Part shown: positions 1 to 14,286 of the stretch, in pieces
Layout of the letters: every line of letters starts with the position of its first letter
Position numbering within the stretch: the first letter of the stretch is position 1
From: Vibrio syngnathi
GTDB taxonomy: Bacteria > Pseudomonadota > Gammaproteobacteria > Enterobacterales > Vibrionaceae
Direction: 5' to 3'
NCBI RefSeq assembly: GCF_002119525.1
Contig: NZ_CP017916.1
Span: 930,001 to 994,000, forward strand
DNA: 64,000 nucleotides
Position numbers and translations under genes: made by a program
Notes under the pieces: model-generated
Databases searched by the model: none
Seen by the model: only the letters and a program-made list of their open reading frames with translations
What the model was told of the DNA's origin: nothing

Positions 1-51
1 ATTTAACAGTTCATCAATTTATTCGAATTTAAGCACCTAGCTGAGCCTTTT

Positions 52-4947
<4,896 letters not shown>

Positions 4948-4960
4948 ATTCAAAAAATTA

Positions 4961-4992
4961 TAAAGGGTAGCGTTGGCTACCCTTTATTTTTT
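4961..4992 (+). terminator. Rho-independent terminator after hubP
   Basis: The 11-bp stem TAAAGGGTAGC with its exact complement, loop GTTG, is followed by a T run, 13 bases after the hubP stop codon. Confidence 0.88.
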
Positions 4993-5143
4993 TGGGCGCA
5001 CCCAAGAGCCACTGTTTTATTTCGTTTTTTAAATCATAGTCTAGGGTGGTAGTGATTGTTTATTACAGTTTTAGCCCCTTCCTATTTGGGCTAATACGCA
5101 TTTCCGTATATACTTCTTGCCCATTTTCAAAGAGAACAAGAAC

Positions 5144-5938
5144 ATGAAAATTGCTTTAGGTATTGAATATAACGGTACCCACTACTTTGGTTGGCAGCGC
5201 CAACGAGACGTGAAAAGTGTCCAAGAAGAATTGGAAAAGGCTCTTTCAGTTGTCGCGAATCACCCTGTAGAAGTTATGTGTGCTGGTCGCACAGATGCCG
5301 GTGTTCACGGTACGGGACAAGTCGTTCACTTTGAAACTAATGTTGATCGTAAAATGGTGGCATGGACAATGGGCGCAAATGCCAACATGCCAAAAGATAT
5401 TGCCGTTCGTTGGGCAACAGAAGTGAATGAGGATTTCCATGCTCGCTTTTCTGCAACAGCACGCCGTTATCGCTATATTATCTTTAACCATGCACTACGT
5501 CCTGGCATCTTGAATTCAGGTGTGAGCCATTACCATGGTCACCTTGATGAGAAAAAGATGCATGAGGCGGGTCAGTACTTACTTGGTGAGAATGACTTTA
5601 CTTCGTTCAGGGCTACACATTGTCAATCTCGTAGCCCATGGAGAAATATGATTCACTTAAACGTGACTCGTCATGGACACTACATAGTGATCGATATTAA
5701 AGCGAATGCGTTTGTTCACCATATGGTGAGGAATATTACGGGTAGCCTAATTGCAGTAGGTAAAGGTGAGCAAAAACCAGAGTGGATCCAGTGGCTTTTA
5801 GAGTCTAAAGATCGAAAAGTGGCTGGCGCAACCGCCAAAGCGGAAGGCTTGTATCTGGTAGATGTTGATTATCCTGAACATTTTGAATTACCAAGAGAGC
5901 CTATTGGTCCTCTATTTCTGCCCGATAATTTGAACTAA
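5144..5938 (+). CDS. truA: tRNA pseudouridine(38-40) synthase TruA
   Basis: TruA isomerises uridines 38, 39 and 40 in the anticodon arm of many tRNAs. The 264-aa protein carries the family signature GRTDAGVHG with catalytic Asp51, and the FRATHCQS and FVHHMVRN motifs. An upstream TTG at 5117 would extend it by nine residues, but the ATG at 5144 fits the family N terminus ([11 protein letters not shown]) and has a purine-rich stretch before it. It sits between hubP and accD, the order also found in enterobacteria (hisT/truA before accD). Confidence 0.95.
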   Translation: MKIALGIEYNGTHYFGWQRQRDVKSVQEELEKALSVVANHPVEVMCAGRTDAGVHGTGQVVHFETNVDRKMVAWTMGANANMPKDIAVRWATEVNEDFHARFSATARRYRYIIFNHALRPGILNSGVSHYHGHLDEKKMHEAGQYLLGENDFTSFRATHCQSRSPWRNMIHLNVTRHGHYIVIDIKANAFVHHMVRNITGSLIAVGKGEQKPEWIQWLLESKDRKVAGATAKAEGLYLVDVDYPEHFELPREPIGPLFLPDNLN

Positions 5939-6113
5939 ATGTGAGACTTAGGTTCAAAAACTATTACGGTTTCGTGCGTAAAATAGTCACAGAAAATAGG
6001 TACAACCAGTTTTTTATCTACAGTCGTTGTTTTATGTGGTTTAATTCCCTGCATAATTCCCAAATTTATTTCTTTCGCAATCAAGCGGAGGAATCGAAAC
6101 AAAAAGGTCTTCC

Positions 6114-7040
6114 ATGAGTTGGCTTGAAAAGATTTTAGAAAAAAGCAACATCGTAACATCTCGTAAAGTGTCTATCCCTGAGGGTGTTTGGACTAAGTGT
6201 ACTTCTTGTGAGCAGGTTCTTTACCATGCTGAGCTAGAGCGTAACCTAGAAGTGTGTCCGAAATGTGACCATCACATGCGTATGAAAGCGCGCCGTCGTC
6301 TGGATACATTCCTAGACAAAGGCGAGCGTGTTGAACTAGGTACGGATCTTGAGCCACAAGACAAACTGAAGTTTAAAGATTCTAAGCGTTACAAAGAACG
6401 TATCTCTACTGCTCAGAAGAACAGTGGTGAAACCGATGCATTAGTTGCAATGAAAGGCGAACTGCTTGGTTTACCTATCGTAGCGTGTGCGTTTGAATTT
6501 TCATTCATGGGCGGCTCAATGGGTTCTGTTGTAGGTGCTCGTTTTGTGAAAGCGGTAGATGCGGCTATTGAGAACAACTGCGGTTTAGTTTGTTTCTCGG
6601 CAAGTGGTGGTGCTCGTATGCAAGAGGCATTGATGTCTCTCATGCAAATGGCAAAAACCAGTGCTGCTCTAGAGCGTTTATCTGCGAAAGGCCTACCGTT
6701 TGTTTCAGTTATGACTGACCCAACAATGGGTGGTGTTTCTGCAAGTTTGGCAATGCTTGGTGATATCAACATCGGCGAACCAAAAGCGCTTATCGGTTTT
6801 GCTGGACGTCGTGTAATCGAACAAACGGTACGTGAAGACCTTCCTGAAGGTTTCCAACGCAGTGAGTTCCTACTAGACCACGGCGCTATCGACATGATCG
6901 TTGACCGTCGTGAGATGCGTCAGCGCGTTGCAAGCCTTGTTGCTAAAATGACCAACCAGCCTTCACCATTAGTAGTTTCTGTGAACGATTCACCGAATGA
7001 AGCTACTTATGAAGTACCAGAAGCGCCAGAAAAAGGGTAA
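6114..7040 (+). CDS. accD: Acetyl-CoA carboxylase carboxyltransferase subunit beta
   Basis: AccD is the beta subunit of the carboxyltransferase that makes malonyl-CoA for fatty-acid synthesis, and it pairs with AccA. The 308-aa sequence has the N-terminal four-cysteine zinc ribbon (Cys29, 32, 48, 51) and the crotonase-like core with GGARMQEA and the glycine-rich oxyanion-hole region ([19 protein letters not shown]). Length and N terminus match the family. It is followed closely by folC on the same strand, as in E. coli. Confidence 0.97.
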   Translation: MSWLEKILEKSNIVTSRKVSIPEGVWTKCTSCEQVLYHAELERNLEVCPKCDHHMRMKARRRLDTFLDKGERVELGTDLEPQDKLKFKDSKRYKERISTAQKNSGETDALVAMKGELLGLPIVACAFEFSFMGGSMGSVVGARFVKAVDAAIENNCGLVCFSASGGARMQEALMSLMQMAKTSAALERLSAKGLPFVSVMTDPTMGGVSASLAMLGDINIGEPKALIGFAGRRVIEQTVREDLPEGFQRSEFLLDHGAIDMIVDRREMRQRVASLVAKMTNQPSPLVVSVNDSPNEATYEVPEAPEKG

Positions 7041-7082
7041 AGTACCTTCTAACAAACCTACTTAATCATGGTTATGAGTTAG

Positions 7083-8345
7083 ATGAGTCAACAACCTATT
7101 CCTCAAGCCACATCCTCTTTGGAGATGTGGCTTGATTATTTATCAAACATCCACACAAGCGCTATTGATCTTGGATTAGACCGAGTTCAGGCCGTCGCCT
7201 CTAAGGCAAACCTCACCAAACCTGCTCAACACGTTATTACTGTTGCCGGAACTAATGGCAAAGGCTCAACGTGTGCACTAATGGAAGCTATTCTGTTGGA
7301 TGCAGGTTACTCAGTTGGTGTCTACAGTTCTCCTCACTTAATTCGCTATAACGAACGTGTTCGTATTAACGGACAAGATCTATCCGATGAAAAGATGGTT
7401 CAGTCTTTCAATTTCATTGAGAAAGAGCGTGGCGAGATCAGCCTTAGCTTTTTCGAATATGGGACTTTAGCGGCGTTACGTGCTTTTCAAACTGAAGCGG
7501 TTGATGTTGTGTTATTAGAAGTGGGTCTAGGTGGACGCCTAGATGCGACGAATATCGTTGAGCATGATGTTTCTGTGATTACCAGTTTGGCTGTCGACCA
7601 TGTTGACTGGCTAGGTGATGACATTAATGTGATCGGTTTTGAGAAAGCGGGCATTTATCGTAGCGGTAAACCGGCTATCTGTGGTCAACCTAAACCACCG
7701 GCTACAGTTGCGGCACACGCTGACGATATTAAGGCTGAGTTCTATCAAGTAGGTATTCAATACACTTATGATGTAGACGGCGATACTTGGAACTGGCGCA
7801 GCGGTGCATTCCAATTAGAATCGCTACCTATTCCAAGCTTACCACTGCCGAACGCAGCAACTGCATTGATGGCATTAGGCACTTCAGATCTAAGCATTAG
7901 TGATGTGAACGTTGTTAACGGCATGAAGAATGCGCAGCTTCCTGGGCGTATGCAGCAAATTAGCGAACAACCCGTGATTGTGCTTGATGTGGCACATAAC
8001 CCGCATTCTGCTGAGTACTTTGCGCAGCAAGTCGCGAAGAAGTATGCAGGCAAAAATTTACACGTTGTAGTCGCCATGCTTCATGACAAAGATATCCCCG
8101 CGACATTGGAAGTATTAGCACCAATAACAACACATTGGTACCCAGCTTCGCTGAACGGCCCACGAGCCGCAACAGCCGCTGAATTGTGTCAAAGCTTACC
8201 TCAAGGCGTAGAGCAGTATTCAAACCCTGTAATAGCGTTTGAAGCGGCTTTAACTTCTGTTAAAGGTGACGATGTTGTGTTGGTTGTCGGTTCTTTCCAT
8301 ACCGTGGGTGAAGTGTTGGAGCATTGGCAGAAAAAAGGAAACTAA
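7083..8345 (+). CDS. folC: Bifunctional folylpolyglutamate/dihydrofolate synthase
   Basis: FolC joins glutamate to dihydropteroate to make dihydrofolate and then adds further glutamates to tetrahydrofolates. The 420-aa protein has the Mur-ligase P-loop GTNGKGST (56-63), the ligase motif HVDWLGDD and the C-terminal substrate domain with DVAHNPHSAEYF. The stop codon abuts the ATG of dedD with no spacer, so translation of the two is probably coupled. Confidence 0.96.
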   Translation: MSQQPIPQATSSLEMWLDYLSNIHTSAIDLGLDRVQAVASKANLTKPAQHVITVAGTNGKGSTCALMEAILLDAGYSVGVYSSPHLIRYNERVRINGQDLSDEKMVQSFNFIEKERGEISLSFFEYGTLAALRAFQTEAVDVVLLEVGLGGRLDATNIVEHDVSVITSLAVDHVDWLGDDINVIGFEKAGIYRSGKPAICGQPKPPATVAAHADDIKAEFYQVGIQYTYDVDGDTWNWRSGAFQLESLPIPSLPLPNAATALMALGTSDLSISDVNVVNGMKNAQLPGRMQQISEQPVIVLDVAHNPHSAEYFAQQVAKKYAGKNLHVVVAMLHDKDIPATLEVLAPITTHWYPASLNGPRAATAAELCQSLPQGVEQYSNPVIAFEAALTSVKGDDVVLVVGSFHTVGEVLEHWQKKGN

Positions 8346-8921
8346 ATGGCAAGTAAATTCCAAAGCCGATTAGTCGGCACCATCATTTTAGTGGCCATTG
8401 GCGTGATTGTATTGCCTGATGTGCTGGATGGTAAGAAGCTCCACTATAAAGAAGAGTTTGCAAGCATTCCGATTAAGCCTGAGCTTGATAGTAATGTTGA
8501 AGTGTTTGAAGTACTAGACCCTGTTGAAGATCAGATTGCATTGCCGGATTCTCCGGTTGAGCAGGTGGTTGAAAGTGGTCCCACTGATAATTCAAACACG
8601 CAAACTGCGTCGGCTTCCAGTAACAAAGAAGCGGATAAAGTGGCAGTGGTGGTTAAGCCGGTACCCGAAAAAAATGAATACCAAGACAGTGCTTGGATTA
8701 TTCAATTGATGGCTTTAAAGAATGCTGACAACGCAAAAAACGTTGTTAAGGATTTACAGAAGCGTGGTTATCAGGCTCATACCAAGCAAGAAAAAACGTT
8801 TACGCGAGTAATTATTGGCCCGGATGTTTCTAAATCCAAACTTGAGCGACAAATTAAGGAATTAGAAAAAATTACGGGTTCAAAAGGCCAATTGCTCAAG
8901 TTTAAACCGTTAAATCCATAA
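8346..8921 (+). CDS. dedD: DedD-like SPOR-domain cell division protein
   Basis: This 191-aa protein has one N-terminal membrane span (about 8-25), a Pro/Ser/Gln-rich periplasmic linker, and a C-terminal SPOR domain (about 112-190), which binds denuded septal peptidoglycan. This is the arrangement of the septal-ring protein DedD. Its place between folC and cvpA is conserved in gammaproteobacteria. It starts directly at the folC stop codon, and the PurR-type box for the next genes overlaps its own stop codon. Confidence 0.9.
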   Translation: MASKFQSRLVGTIILVAIGVIVLPDVLDGKKLHYKEEFASIPIKPELDSNVEVFEVLDPVEDQIALPDSPVEQVVESGPTDNSNTQTASASSNKEADKVAVVVKPVPEKNEYQDSAWIIQLMALKNADNAKNVVKDLQKRGYQAHTKQEKTFTRVIIGPDVSKSKLERQIKELEKITGSKGQLLKFKPLNP

Positions 8922-8956
8922 GAAAACGTTTGCGTCAGCATTTTTTCTGTTAAAAT
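8920..8956 (+). promoter_or_regulatory. PurR-type operator and promoter for cvpA-purF
   Basis: Positions 8920-8935 read, on the minus strand, ACGCAAACGTTTTCTT, which differs by one base from the PurR consensus ACGCAAACGTTTTCGT. A -10-like TAAAAT lies at 8951-8956, with TTGCGT at 8930-8935 as a possible -35 inside the box. In E. coli, PurR with hypoxanthine or guanine represses cvpA-purF from the same place. Binding here is inferred. Confidence 0.82.
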
Positions 8957-8982
8957 GCGCGCCAACTTAAGATGAAGAATTC

Positions 8983-9474
8983 ATGAATTGGTTAGATTTT
9001 GTCATTTTAGGCGTGATCGGCTTCTCTGCCGTGATCAGTTTAGTTCGCGGTTTCGCTAAAGAAGCCTTGTCACTTGTTATTTGGTTTGGAGCATTTTTTA
9101 TTGCTAGCCAGTACTACGCTAAATTAGCTATGTACTTCACCAATATCGAAGATGAGATGTTTCGAAACGGAACGGCGATTGCAGCATTGTTTGTTGCAAC
9201 GTTAGTTGTTGGTGCCTTAGTTAACTATGTCATCGGTCAGCTAGTTCAGAAAACAGGCCTGTCGGGTACAGACAGAATCCTCGGTGTCGTCTTTGGCGGC
9301 TTACGTGGTGTTTTGATTGTTTCTGCAGTGTTGTTTTTCATGGATGCGTTTACTGCATTCCCAAGTTCTGAGTGGTGGAAGAATTCGCAATTGGTTCCGG
9401 AATTTAGTCGAATCATTGCGCCGTTCTTCGAGCATTTACAAGCAACATCTAGTTTCTTATCTGGCGCGCTTTAG
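8983..9474 (+). CDS. cvpA: CvpA family inner-membrane protein
   Basis: CvpA is a small polytopic inner-membrane protein, linked in E. coli to colicin V production and later to bile and envelope-stress tolerance. The 163-aa sequence shows four hydrophobic spans (about 3-22, 26-44, 62-83, 100-122) and the conserved opening NWLDFVILGVIG. It is co-transcribed with purF (33 bases apart) behind a PurR-type operator. Its molecular activity is unknown. Confidence 0.92.
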   Translation: MNWLDFVILGVIGFSAVISLVRGFAKEALSLVIWFGAFFIASQYYAKLAMYFTNIEDEMFRNGTAIAALFVATLVVGALVNYVIGQLVQKTGLSGTDRILGVVFGGLRGVLIVSAVLFFMDAFTAFPSSEWWKNSQLVPEFSRIIAPFFEHLQATSSFLSGAL

Positions 9475-9507
9475 CGCCAGTTAATGTCGAAAATCGAGGA
9501 TTAGGAC

Positions 9508-11022
9508 ATGTGTGGTATTGTTGGAATCGTGGGTTCAACACCTGTAAACCAGTCTATTTATGACGCTTTAACGGTATTGCAGCATCGTGGCCAAGATGCC
9601 GCTGGTATTTGTACCATAGAAAGCAATCGTTTCCGTCTGCGTAAGGCGAACGGTTTAGTTAAAGATGTTTTTGAAGCAAAACACATGCAACGCCTCCAAG
9701 GTAACGTGGGTATTGGTCATGTTCGTTATCCGACAGCGGGAAGTTCGAGTGCTTCTGAAGCTCAACCTTTCTACGTAAACTCTCCATTTGGCATCACGTT
9801 GGCGCACAACGGTAACCTAACGAATGCGAGTGAAGTTCGTGAGAAGTTGTTCGAAAAAGACCGTCGTCATGTCAACACAACTTCTGATTCTGAAGTTCTA
9901 CTGAACGTATTGGCTCATGAGATCGATACTGTTAAAGGCAATGTGACTTCAGAAGACGTATTCCGCGCGGTTGCAAACGTGCATCGTACTATTCGTGGTG
10001 CTTACGCAGTGACAGCGATGATCATCGGCCACGGTATGATTGCATTCCGTGACCCACATGGTATTCGCCCATTGTGTCTTGGTAAGCGTGAAATTAACGG
10101 TAAAACAGAGTACATGGTTGCGTCTGAGTCAGTAGCGTTAGACGCTGTTGGTTTTGATTTTATGCGCGATGTTGCTCCAGGTGAAGCTATCTACGCAACA
10201 TTCGAAGGTGAGCTTTTCACTAAACAATGTGCAGACAACCCACAATTAAACCCATGTATTTTTGAGTTTGTATACTTTGCACGCCCGGATTCATTCATCG
10301 ATAAAATTTCGGTTTACAGCGCACGCGTTGAGATGGGTGAGATGCTAGGTAAGCGTATTAAAGAAGAGTACGCAGACTTAGACATTGACGTGGTTATTCC
10401 AATTCCTGAAACGTCGAACGATATTGCGCTACGAATAGCTCAAGCGATTGATAAGCCATATCGTCAAGGTTTTGTGAAAAACCGTTATGTTGGCCGCACG
10501 TTCATCATGCCTGGTCAGCAACAACGTAAGAAGTCGGTTCGCCGTAAGCTCAACGCAATCCGTTCTGAGTTTAAAGGTAAGAACGTTCTATTGGTTGATG
10601 ACTCTATCGTTCGCGGCACAACATCAGAGCAGATCATTGAGATGGCTCGTGATTCTGGCGCAAGCAAAGTCTTCATGGTTTCTGCTGCTCCTGAGGTTCG
10701 TTTCCCGAACGTTTACGGTATCGATATGCCAAGCGCAACTGAGCTTATTGCTCATGGTCGTGATAACGAAACGATTTGTAAGCAAATTGGTGCAGACGCG
10801 TTGATTTTCCAAACGTTACCAGACCTGATTTCTGCAGTAGGTATGGGTAACCAAGACATCTCTCGTTTTGATACATCCGTATTTAACGGCGAATATGTAA
10901 CGGGCGATATCGACCAAGCGTACCTAGATTTCCTAGACTCTTTACGTAATGACGATTCAAAAGTTGAGCGCGAGATCCAACAAGACCTCGCTAACTTAGA
11001 GTTACATAACGAAGGTGCTTAG
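9508..11022 (+). CDS. purF: Amidophosphoribosyltransferase
   Basis: PurF makes 5-phosphoribosylamine from PRPP and glutamine, the committed step of purine synthesis. The 504-aa protein begins MCGIVGIVG, with Cys2 as the N-terminal nucleophile of the glutaminase domain, and no propeptide. The phosphoribosyltransferase PRPP motif [13 protein letters not shown] lies at about 360-372. A purine-rich GAGGATTAG precedes the ATG. It is the last gene before a strong bidirectional terminator. Confidence 0.97.
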   Translation: MCGIVGIVGSTPVNQSIYDALTVLQHRGQDAAGICTIESNRFRLRKANGLVKDVFEAKHMQRLQGNVGIGHVRYPTAGSSSASEAQPFYVNSPFGITLAHNGNLTNASEVREKLFEKDRRHVNTTSDSEVLLNVLAHEIDTVKGNVTSEDVFRAVANVHRTIRGAYAVTAMIIGHGMIAFRDPHGIRPLCLGKREINGKTEYMVASESVALDAVGFDFMRDVAPGEAIYATFEGELFTKQCADNPQLNPCIFEFVYFARPDSFIDKISVYSARVEMGEMLGKRIKEEYADLDIDVVIPIPETSNDIALRIAQAIDKPYRQGFVKNRYVGRTFIMPGQQQRKKSVRRKLNAIRSEFKGKNVLLVDDSIVRGTTSEQIIEMARDSGASKVFMVSAAPEVRFPNVYGIDMPSATELIAHGRDNETICKQIGADALIFQTLPDLISAVGMGNQDISRFDTSVFNGEYVTGDIDQAYLDFLDSLRNDDSKVEREIQQDLANLELHNEGA

Positions 11023-11132
11023 CTTTTCACTCGTTATACATGTTTTGTTAGTAATAAAGCATTCTCGCTAATAATAAATCATCATTGTTAGCGGGTTGAA
11101 GCAATAGCGAGTAATAAAGACCTAAGTAATAA

Positions 11133-11160
11133 AAAAACCAGAGCATCGGCTCTGGTTTTT
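11133..11160. terminator. Bidirectional terminator between purF and aphB
   Basis: The 12-bp perfect stem AAAAACCAGAGC with loop ATCG has an A run on one side and a T run on the other. It can serve both purF (plus) and aphB (minus), which converge here. Confidence 0.9.
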
Positions 11161-11185
11161 TTGTTTTCGGAGAAGAGGATTAACC

Positions 11186-12061
11186 TTAATGAATGTGATA
11201 CGCGATCACAAAATCAATAAACAGCCTAACTTTCTCTGGCAGGTGGTCTTTGTGATTATAAAGCATGTAAATATCACGAGGGTTAGCGCTCCAATCTTCT
11301 AAGACTTGTACAAAGCTGCCATCTTCTATGTATTCACGGATCATCACGTCAGGCATTAGAGTAATACCTAGGCCTTCAGCACAGGCTTGTTTTACTACAT
11401 TGAGTGCGTTGGCGTTGAATCGACCCTGTTCGCTATTTACTACCGTCTCGTCATTCGAATTACTCAGCTGCCACTTAATCAATGGGTAGCCTTTGAGTAG
11501 CGAGTGGTTTGCTAACTCTTCAGCATGGCTTGGAGCAGGGTGCTTCGCCAAGTAGTCAGGGCTTGCGATAAGAATATCTTTTACTTCACTGATCTTTCTT
11601 GCGATTAAGCTTGAATCACGCTGAGGACCAACTCTGAAAATGACGTCCCACTCGGTCGGATCAAGCTGATCGGTTTGGTTGTTCATCATCAACTCAATAT
11701 TGATATCTGGGTATTGAGTCATAAAGTCGCTGAACATCGGCATCATCATGCGTTGGGTCAGGTTTGAAGGTGCCGTAATGCGAATCTTGCCTGAAGCCCC
11801 TTTGCACTCGTCAGTCAGCTCTTCTGCAGTTGAAGAGAGACGTTGCAGTAACGGAGAGCATTCGTTGAAGAAACGTTCGCCTGCCTCTGTTAAAGATAGT
11901 TTACGCGCGTGTCTATTGAGAAGCCTTAGGTTTAGTGAATCTTCTAAGGCTTGGATGCGTCGTGTAATGGTCGCAACCGGAATCATTGTCTTGCGCGATG
12001 TTGCGGTGTAGCTCCCATTTTCAACGACGAGTCGAAAGAGGTTTAAATCATCTAATTTCAT
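11186..12061 (-). CDS. aphB: LysR-type regulator AphB
   Basis: This 291-aa LysR-family activator closely matches my recollection of V. cholerae AphB, which with AphA switches on tcpPH and also controls pH- and anaerobiosis-response genes. The winged helix-turn-helix is at about 1-60 and the effector domain at about 90-290. Cysteines fall at 68, 86 and 227; the spacing (18 and 141) equals that of Cys76, Cys94 and Cys235 reported for the V. cholerae protein, where the last is redox-sensitive. The ATG at 12061 is preferred; a GTG at 12073 would add four residues. The divergent neighbour is the response regulator found beside aphB in vibrios. Confidence 0.88.
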   Translation of the reverse strand: MKLDDLNLFRLVVENGSYTATSRKTMIPVATITRRIQALEDSLNLRLLNRHARKLSLTEAGERFFNECSPLLQRLSSTAEELTDECKGASGKIRITAPSNLTQRMMMPMFSDFMTQYPDINIELMMNNQTDQLDPTEWDVIFRVGPQRDSSLIARKISEVKDILIASPDYLAKHPAPSHAEELANHSLLKGYPLIKWQLSNSNDETVVNSEQGRFNANALNVVKQACAEGLGITLMPDVMIREYIEDGSFVQVLEDWSANPRDIYMLYNHKDHLPEKVRLFIDFVIAYHIH

Positions 12062-12289
12062 AAATCCAGACACATTTGTTTACAATCTCAGCTAATTTAT
12101 ACGTAATACTGAGATCAATGTTTGCGTTAAGTCAACTCGTTGCACTATTTACCAGTATTCCAACCCTTGTCGCGAATTACCAGTAAAGAGTGCGCATTTG
12201 TGTATTTAGCAATTTGTTACTAAGTTTTATATTAGTTCTTAGAACAGATAACAATAATAATTCGACTTAGTTTTGTGAGGTTAGAGATT

Positions 12290-13393
12290 ATGTACAAAAC
12301 TCACAGTCAGCCAGTTATGACCTCGGCTCAGGAAGTTCTCAATCAAAAGTGCGTTATGTTGGTTGATGATGATCCTATTTTTCGCCGGATAACCAGCGCG
12401 TACTTAGACAAGATTGGTTATAAAGTGGTTGAGGCTGAAAATGGACTGGACGCTCTGCAAAAGCTTAGAGATTCAGCGCCAGATTTAATTGTGTGTGACT
12501 TATCAATGCCAATTCTGGATGGCATAGAACTTGTAGAAGAGCTCAGTTTAGAGTATCCGTCTCTGCCTATGATCGTTGTGTCTGGCACGGATGATATGTC
12601 TGATGTGGCGAAAGCATTGCGATTTGGTATCAAAGACTTTTTAGTTAAACCTCTGGAGGACCACGGTCACTTAGGAAGTGCGATTGCGAATACTTTGACA
12701 GATTCGTTCGATAACATCTCAGACCTGCGAGATTTTTCGAGCCAATGGTTCTGCGTTGATGATGGGGGAGAGATCCCTGAAGACCAAGAGCTGCATTGGC
12801 ATCTAAATTACCTGCAAGATAACCCTAGTGCTGCAAGAGATTTATTGCACGCGCTGCTTCCTGAGAAAGACACACGACAAGGCTCATGGCGTTGCAGTTA
12901 CCGCTTACTACAGTCAACGGAGATGATGCCACTTGTGTTTGATTATGCGTGGATGATGAATGGGCAGTTTGCTTTCTACCTTGTCGATTCGTCATCTTCT
13001 GATAACGGTGGCTCAGCGGCTACATTGTTGGTGAGAGCGTTATTCCACGATTACATAAGAAATCGAAAAGATTTTAACGTTGATCTCAAAGATATTGCGG
13101 AGATTTTGGAGAAGGGGATTCGTTGTTCTAAATGTTCAACCCCAGTGAATGCTTTGTTTGGTGTTGCTGACCTTGCTGTGGGAACCATCTCTATTTTGCC
13201 TGCGGGTTTGGATGGGCAATGGTCGAATGGTGAATTTAATCAACATATTGCTGCGGGAGAGCGCTTGGGTGAGAACTGTAAGAAGAACTTTATTACACGA
13301 GATCTACCGATTGAACAGGGCTGCCAGCTTTCGTTGAGCCTGCTTGGGTCGGCCAGTTTTAGTTTAGACATACACCAAGGGTCCACTGATTAA
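12290..13393 (+). CDS. RssB-like response regulator with PP2C-like tail
   Basis: This 367-aa protein has an N-terminal receiver domain (about 20-140) with acidic pocket DDD near 26-28, phospho-acceptor Asp70 (CDLSMP) and Lys in FLVKPL. The C-terminal half (about 185-365) looks like the SpoIIE/PP2C fold seen in RssB, but I see no clear metal-binding aspartates, so it is probably a pseudo-phosphatase. RssB proteins deliver sigma-S to ClpXP; whether this one does so is inference. The GTG at 12275 is part of the Shine-Dalgarno sequence GTGAGG, so the ATG at 12290 is the likely start. It is divergent from aphB. Confidence 0.75.
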   Translation: MYKTHSQPVMTSAQEVLNQKCVMLVDDDPIFRRITSAYLDKIGYKVVEAENGLDALQKLRDSAPDLIVCDLSMPILDGIELVEELSLEYPSLPMIVVSGTDDMSDVAKALRFGIKDFLVKPLEDHGHLGSAIANTLTDSFDNISDLRDFSSQWFCVDDGGEIPEDQELHWHLNYLQDNPSAARDLLHALLPEKDTRQGSWRCSYRLLQSTEMMPLVFDYAWMMNGQFAFYLVDSSSSDNGGSAATLLVRALFHDYIRNRKDFNVDLKDIAEILEKGIRCSKCSTPVNALFGVADLAVGTISILPAGLDGQWSNGEFNQHIAAGERLGENCKKNFITRDLPIEQGCQLSLSLLGSASFSLDIHQGSTD

Positions 13394-13541
13394 CCCTATA
13401 TTTCCTCGGTTTTTGTGAATAATTGATTAAGGTATAGTTGCGCAAATGGTGTGGCTATGCCTTTTTTGTTAAATGTCGATTTAGCAAAGTGGGTTTGGTT
13501 CGCCAGATACTTACCTTTACTAACAAAAACAAGAAGCAATC

Positions 13542-13679
13542 ATGGCAGATAACAAAGACTTTCAAGACCCGTTTAATGTATTCTACTTTTTAGGATTTTT
13601 AGCCGCATTTTTGGCGATTCCATTATTACCAGCAACCCTTACGTTGATCCGTGTATTCAATGGTTACGCAACATTTTAG
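13542..13679 (+). CDS. 45-aa single-span membrane microprotein
   Basis: An ATG with AAGAAG eight to ten bases upstream opens a 45-codon frame ending in TAG. The product begins MADNKDFQDPFNVFYFL, then has one hydrophobic span (about 14-38) and the tail RVFNGYATF. It lies just ahead of ybaN on the same strand, with 47 bases between them. I recognise no function; a single-pass inner-membrane microprotein is the likely class. The short acidic N terminus followed by a clean span and the ribosome site argue that it is real. Confidence 0.72.
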   Translation: MADNKDFQDPFNVFYFLGFLAAFLAIPLLPATLTLIRVFNGYATF

Positions 13680-13726
13680 TTAAGCTATCGTCGCCGATTG
13701 GTGATAGCTAACTCAAGGAGGCCACA

Positions 13727-14125
13727 ATTAGCGTTCGAGTTTTAAGCCTCAATATTGCTGGTGGCCTTTGTATATTTCTTGCAGTTTTAGGGATAGCTTT
13801 ACCCGTACTGCCAACTACGCCTTTTCTCCTTCTTGCCAGTGCATGTTTCATGCGAAGCAACCCCAAGGTACATAAATGGATGCATGAGCATAAAAAGCTC
13901 GGTCCCTTATTGAACAATTGGTATCAACACGGCGCTGTCACCAAACAAGTTAAAACGCGTGGCGTGTTTTTTATTTTGTTAAGTTTTGCGTTATCGATCT
14001 ACTTTGCCCCGATCATTTGGGTCAAGGCTTTCCTAATTTGTGTACTTGTTATTCTTCTCACATGGTTTATGCGACTTCCAACCCATGAGTTGGTTGCTGA
14101 CAGCAAAGAAAATCACTACCATTAA
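13727..14125 (+). CDS. ybaN: YbaN family (DUF454) membrane protein, apparent ATT start
   Basis: The 132-residue frame matches the DUF454/YbaN family: two or three membrane spans, the conserved motif LPVLPTTPFLLLA (about 28-40), then ACFMRSNPKVHKW and RGVFFILLSFALS. Function is unknown. The frame opens after an in-frame TAA at 13709 and holds no ATG, GTG or TTG until 13850, which would delete the first span and the signature motif. A full AAGGAGG lies at 13715-13721, five bases before an ATT codon at 13727, and the family N terminus aligns there. I therefore place the start at ATT. Confidence 0.8.
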   Translation: MSVRVLSLNIAGGLCIFLAVLGIALPVLPTTPFLLLASACFMRSNPKVHKWMHEHKKLGPLLNNWYQHGAVTKQVKTRGVFFILLSFALSIYFAPIIWVKAFLICVLVILLTWFMRLPTHELVADSKENHYH

Positions 14126-14286
14126 GCCAGTGTGCCTGCTTGTATAGCGGGCGTTTATTATTTCAGCAATTCGAGTTATGACTCTCGTTGCAATGAATAC
14201 CAATCGTACCTTTCCTTAATTCCGAGCGTTGATGTTTGATTCGTTGACGAGAGTTTGGAAAGCGGCCTAATGAAGTGCATAAGATT

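Noticed and set aside
13850..14125. Short 91-aa version of ybaN starting at the first in-frame ATG
   Set aside because: It would lose the first membrane span and the LPVLPTTPF signature and has no ribosome site.
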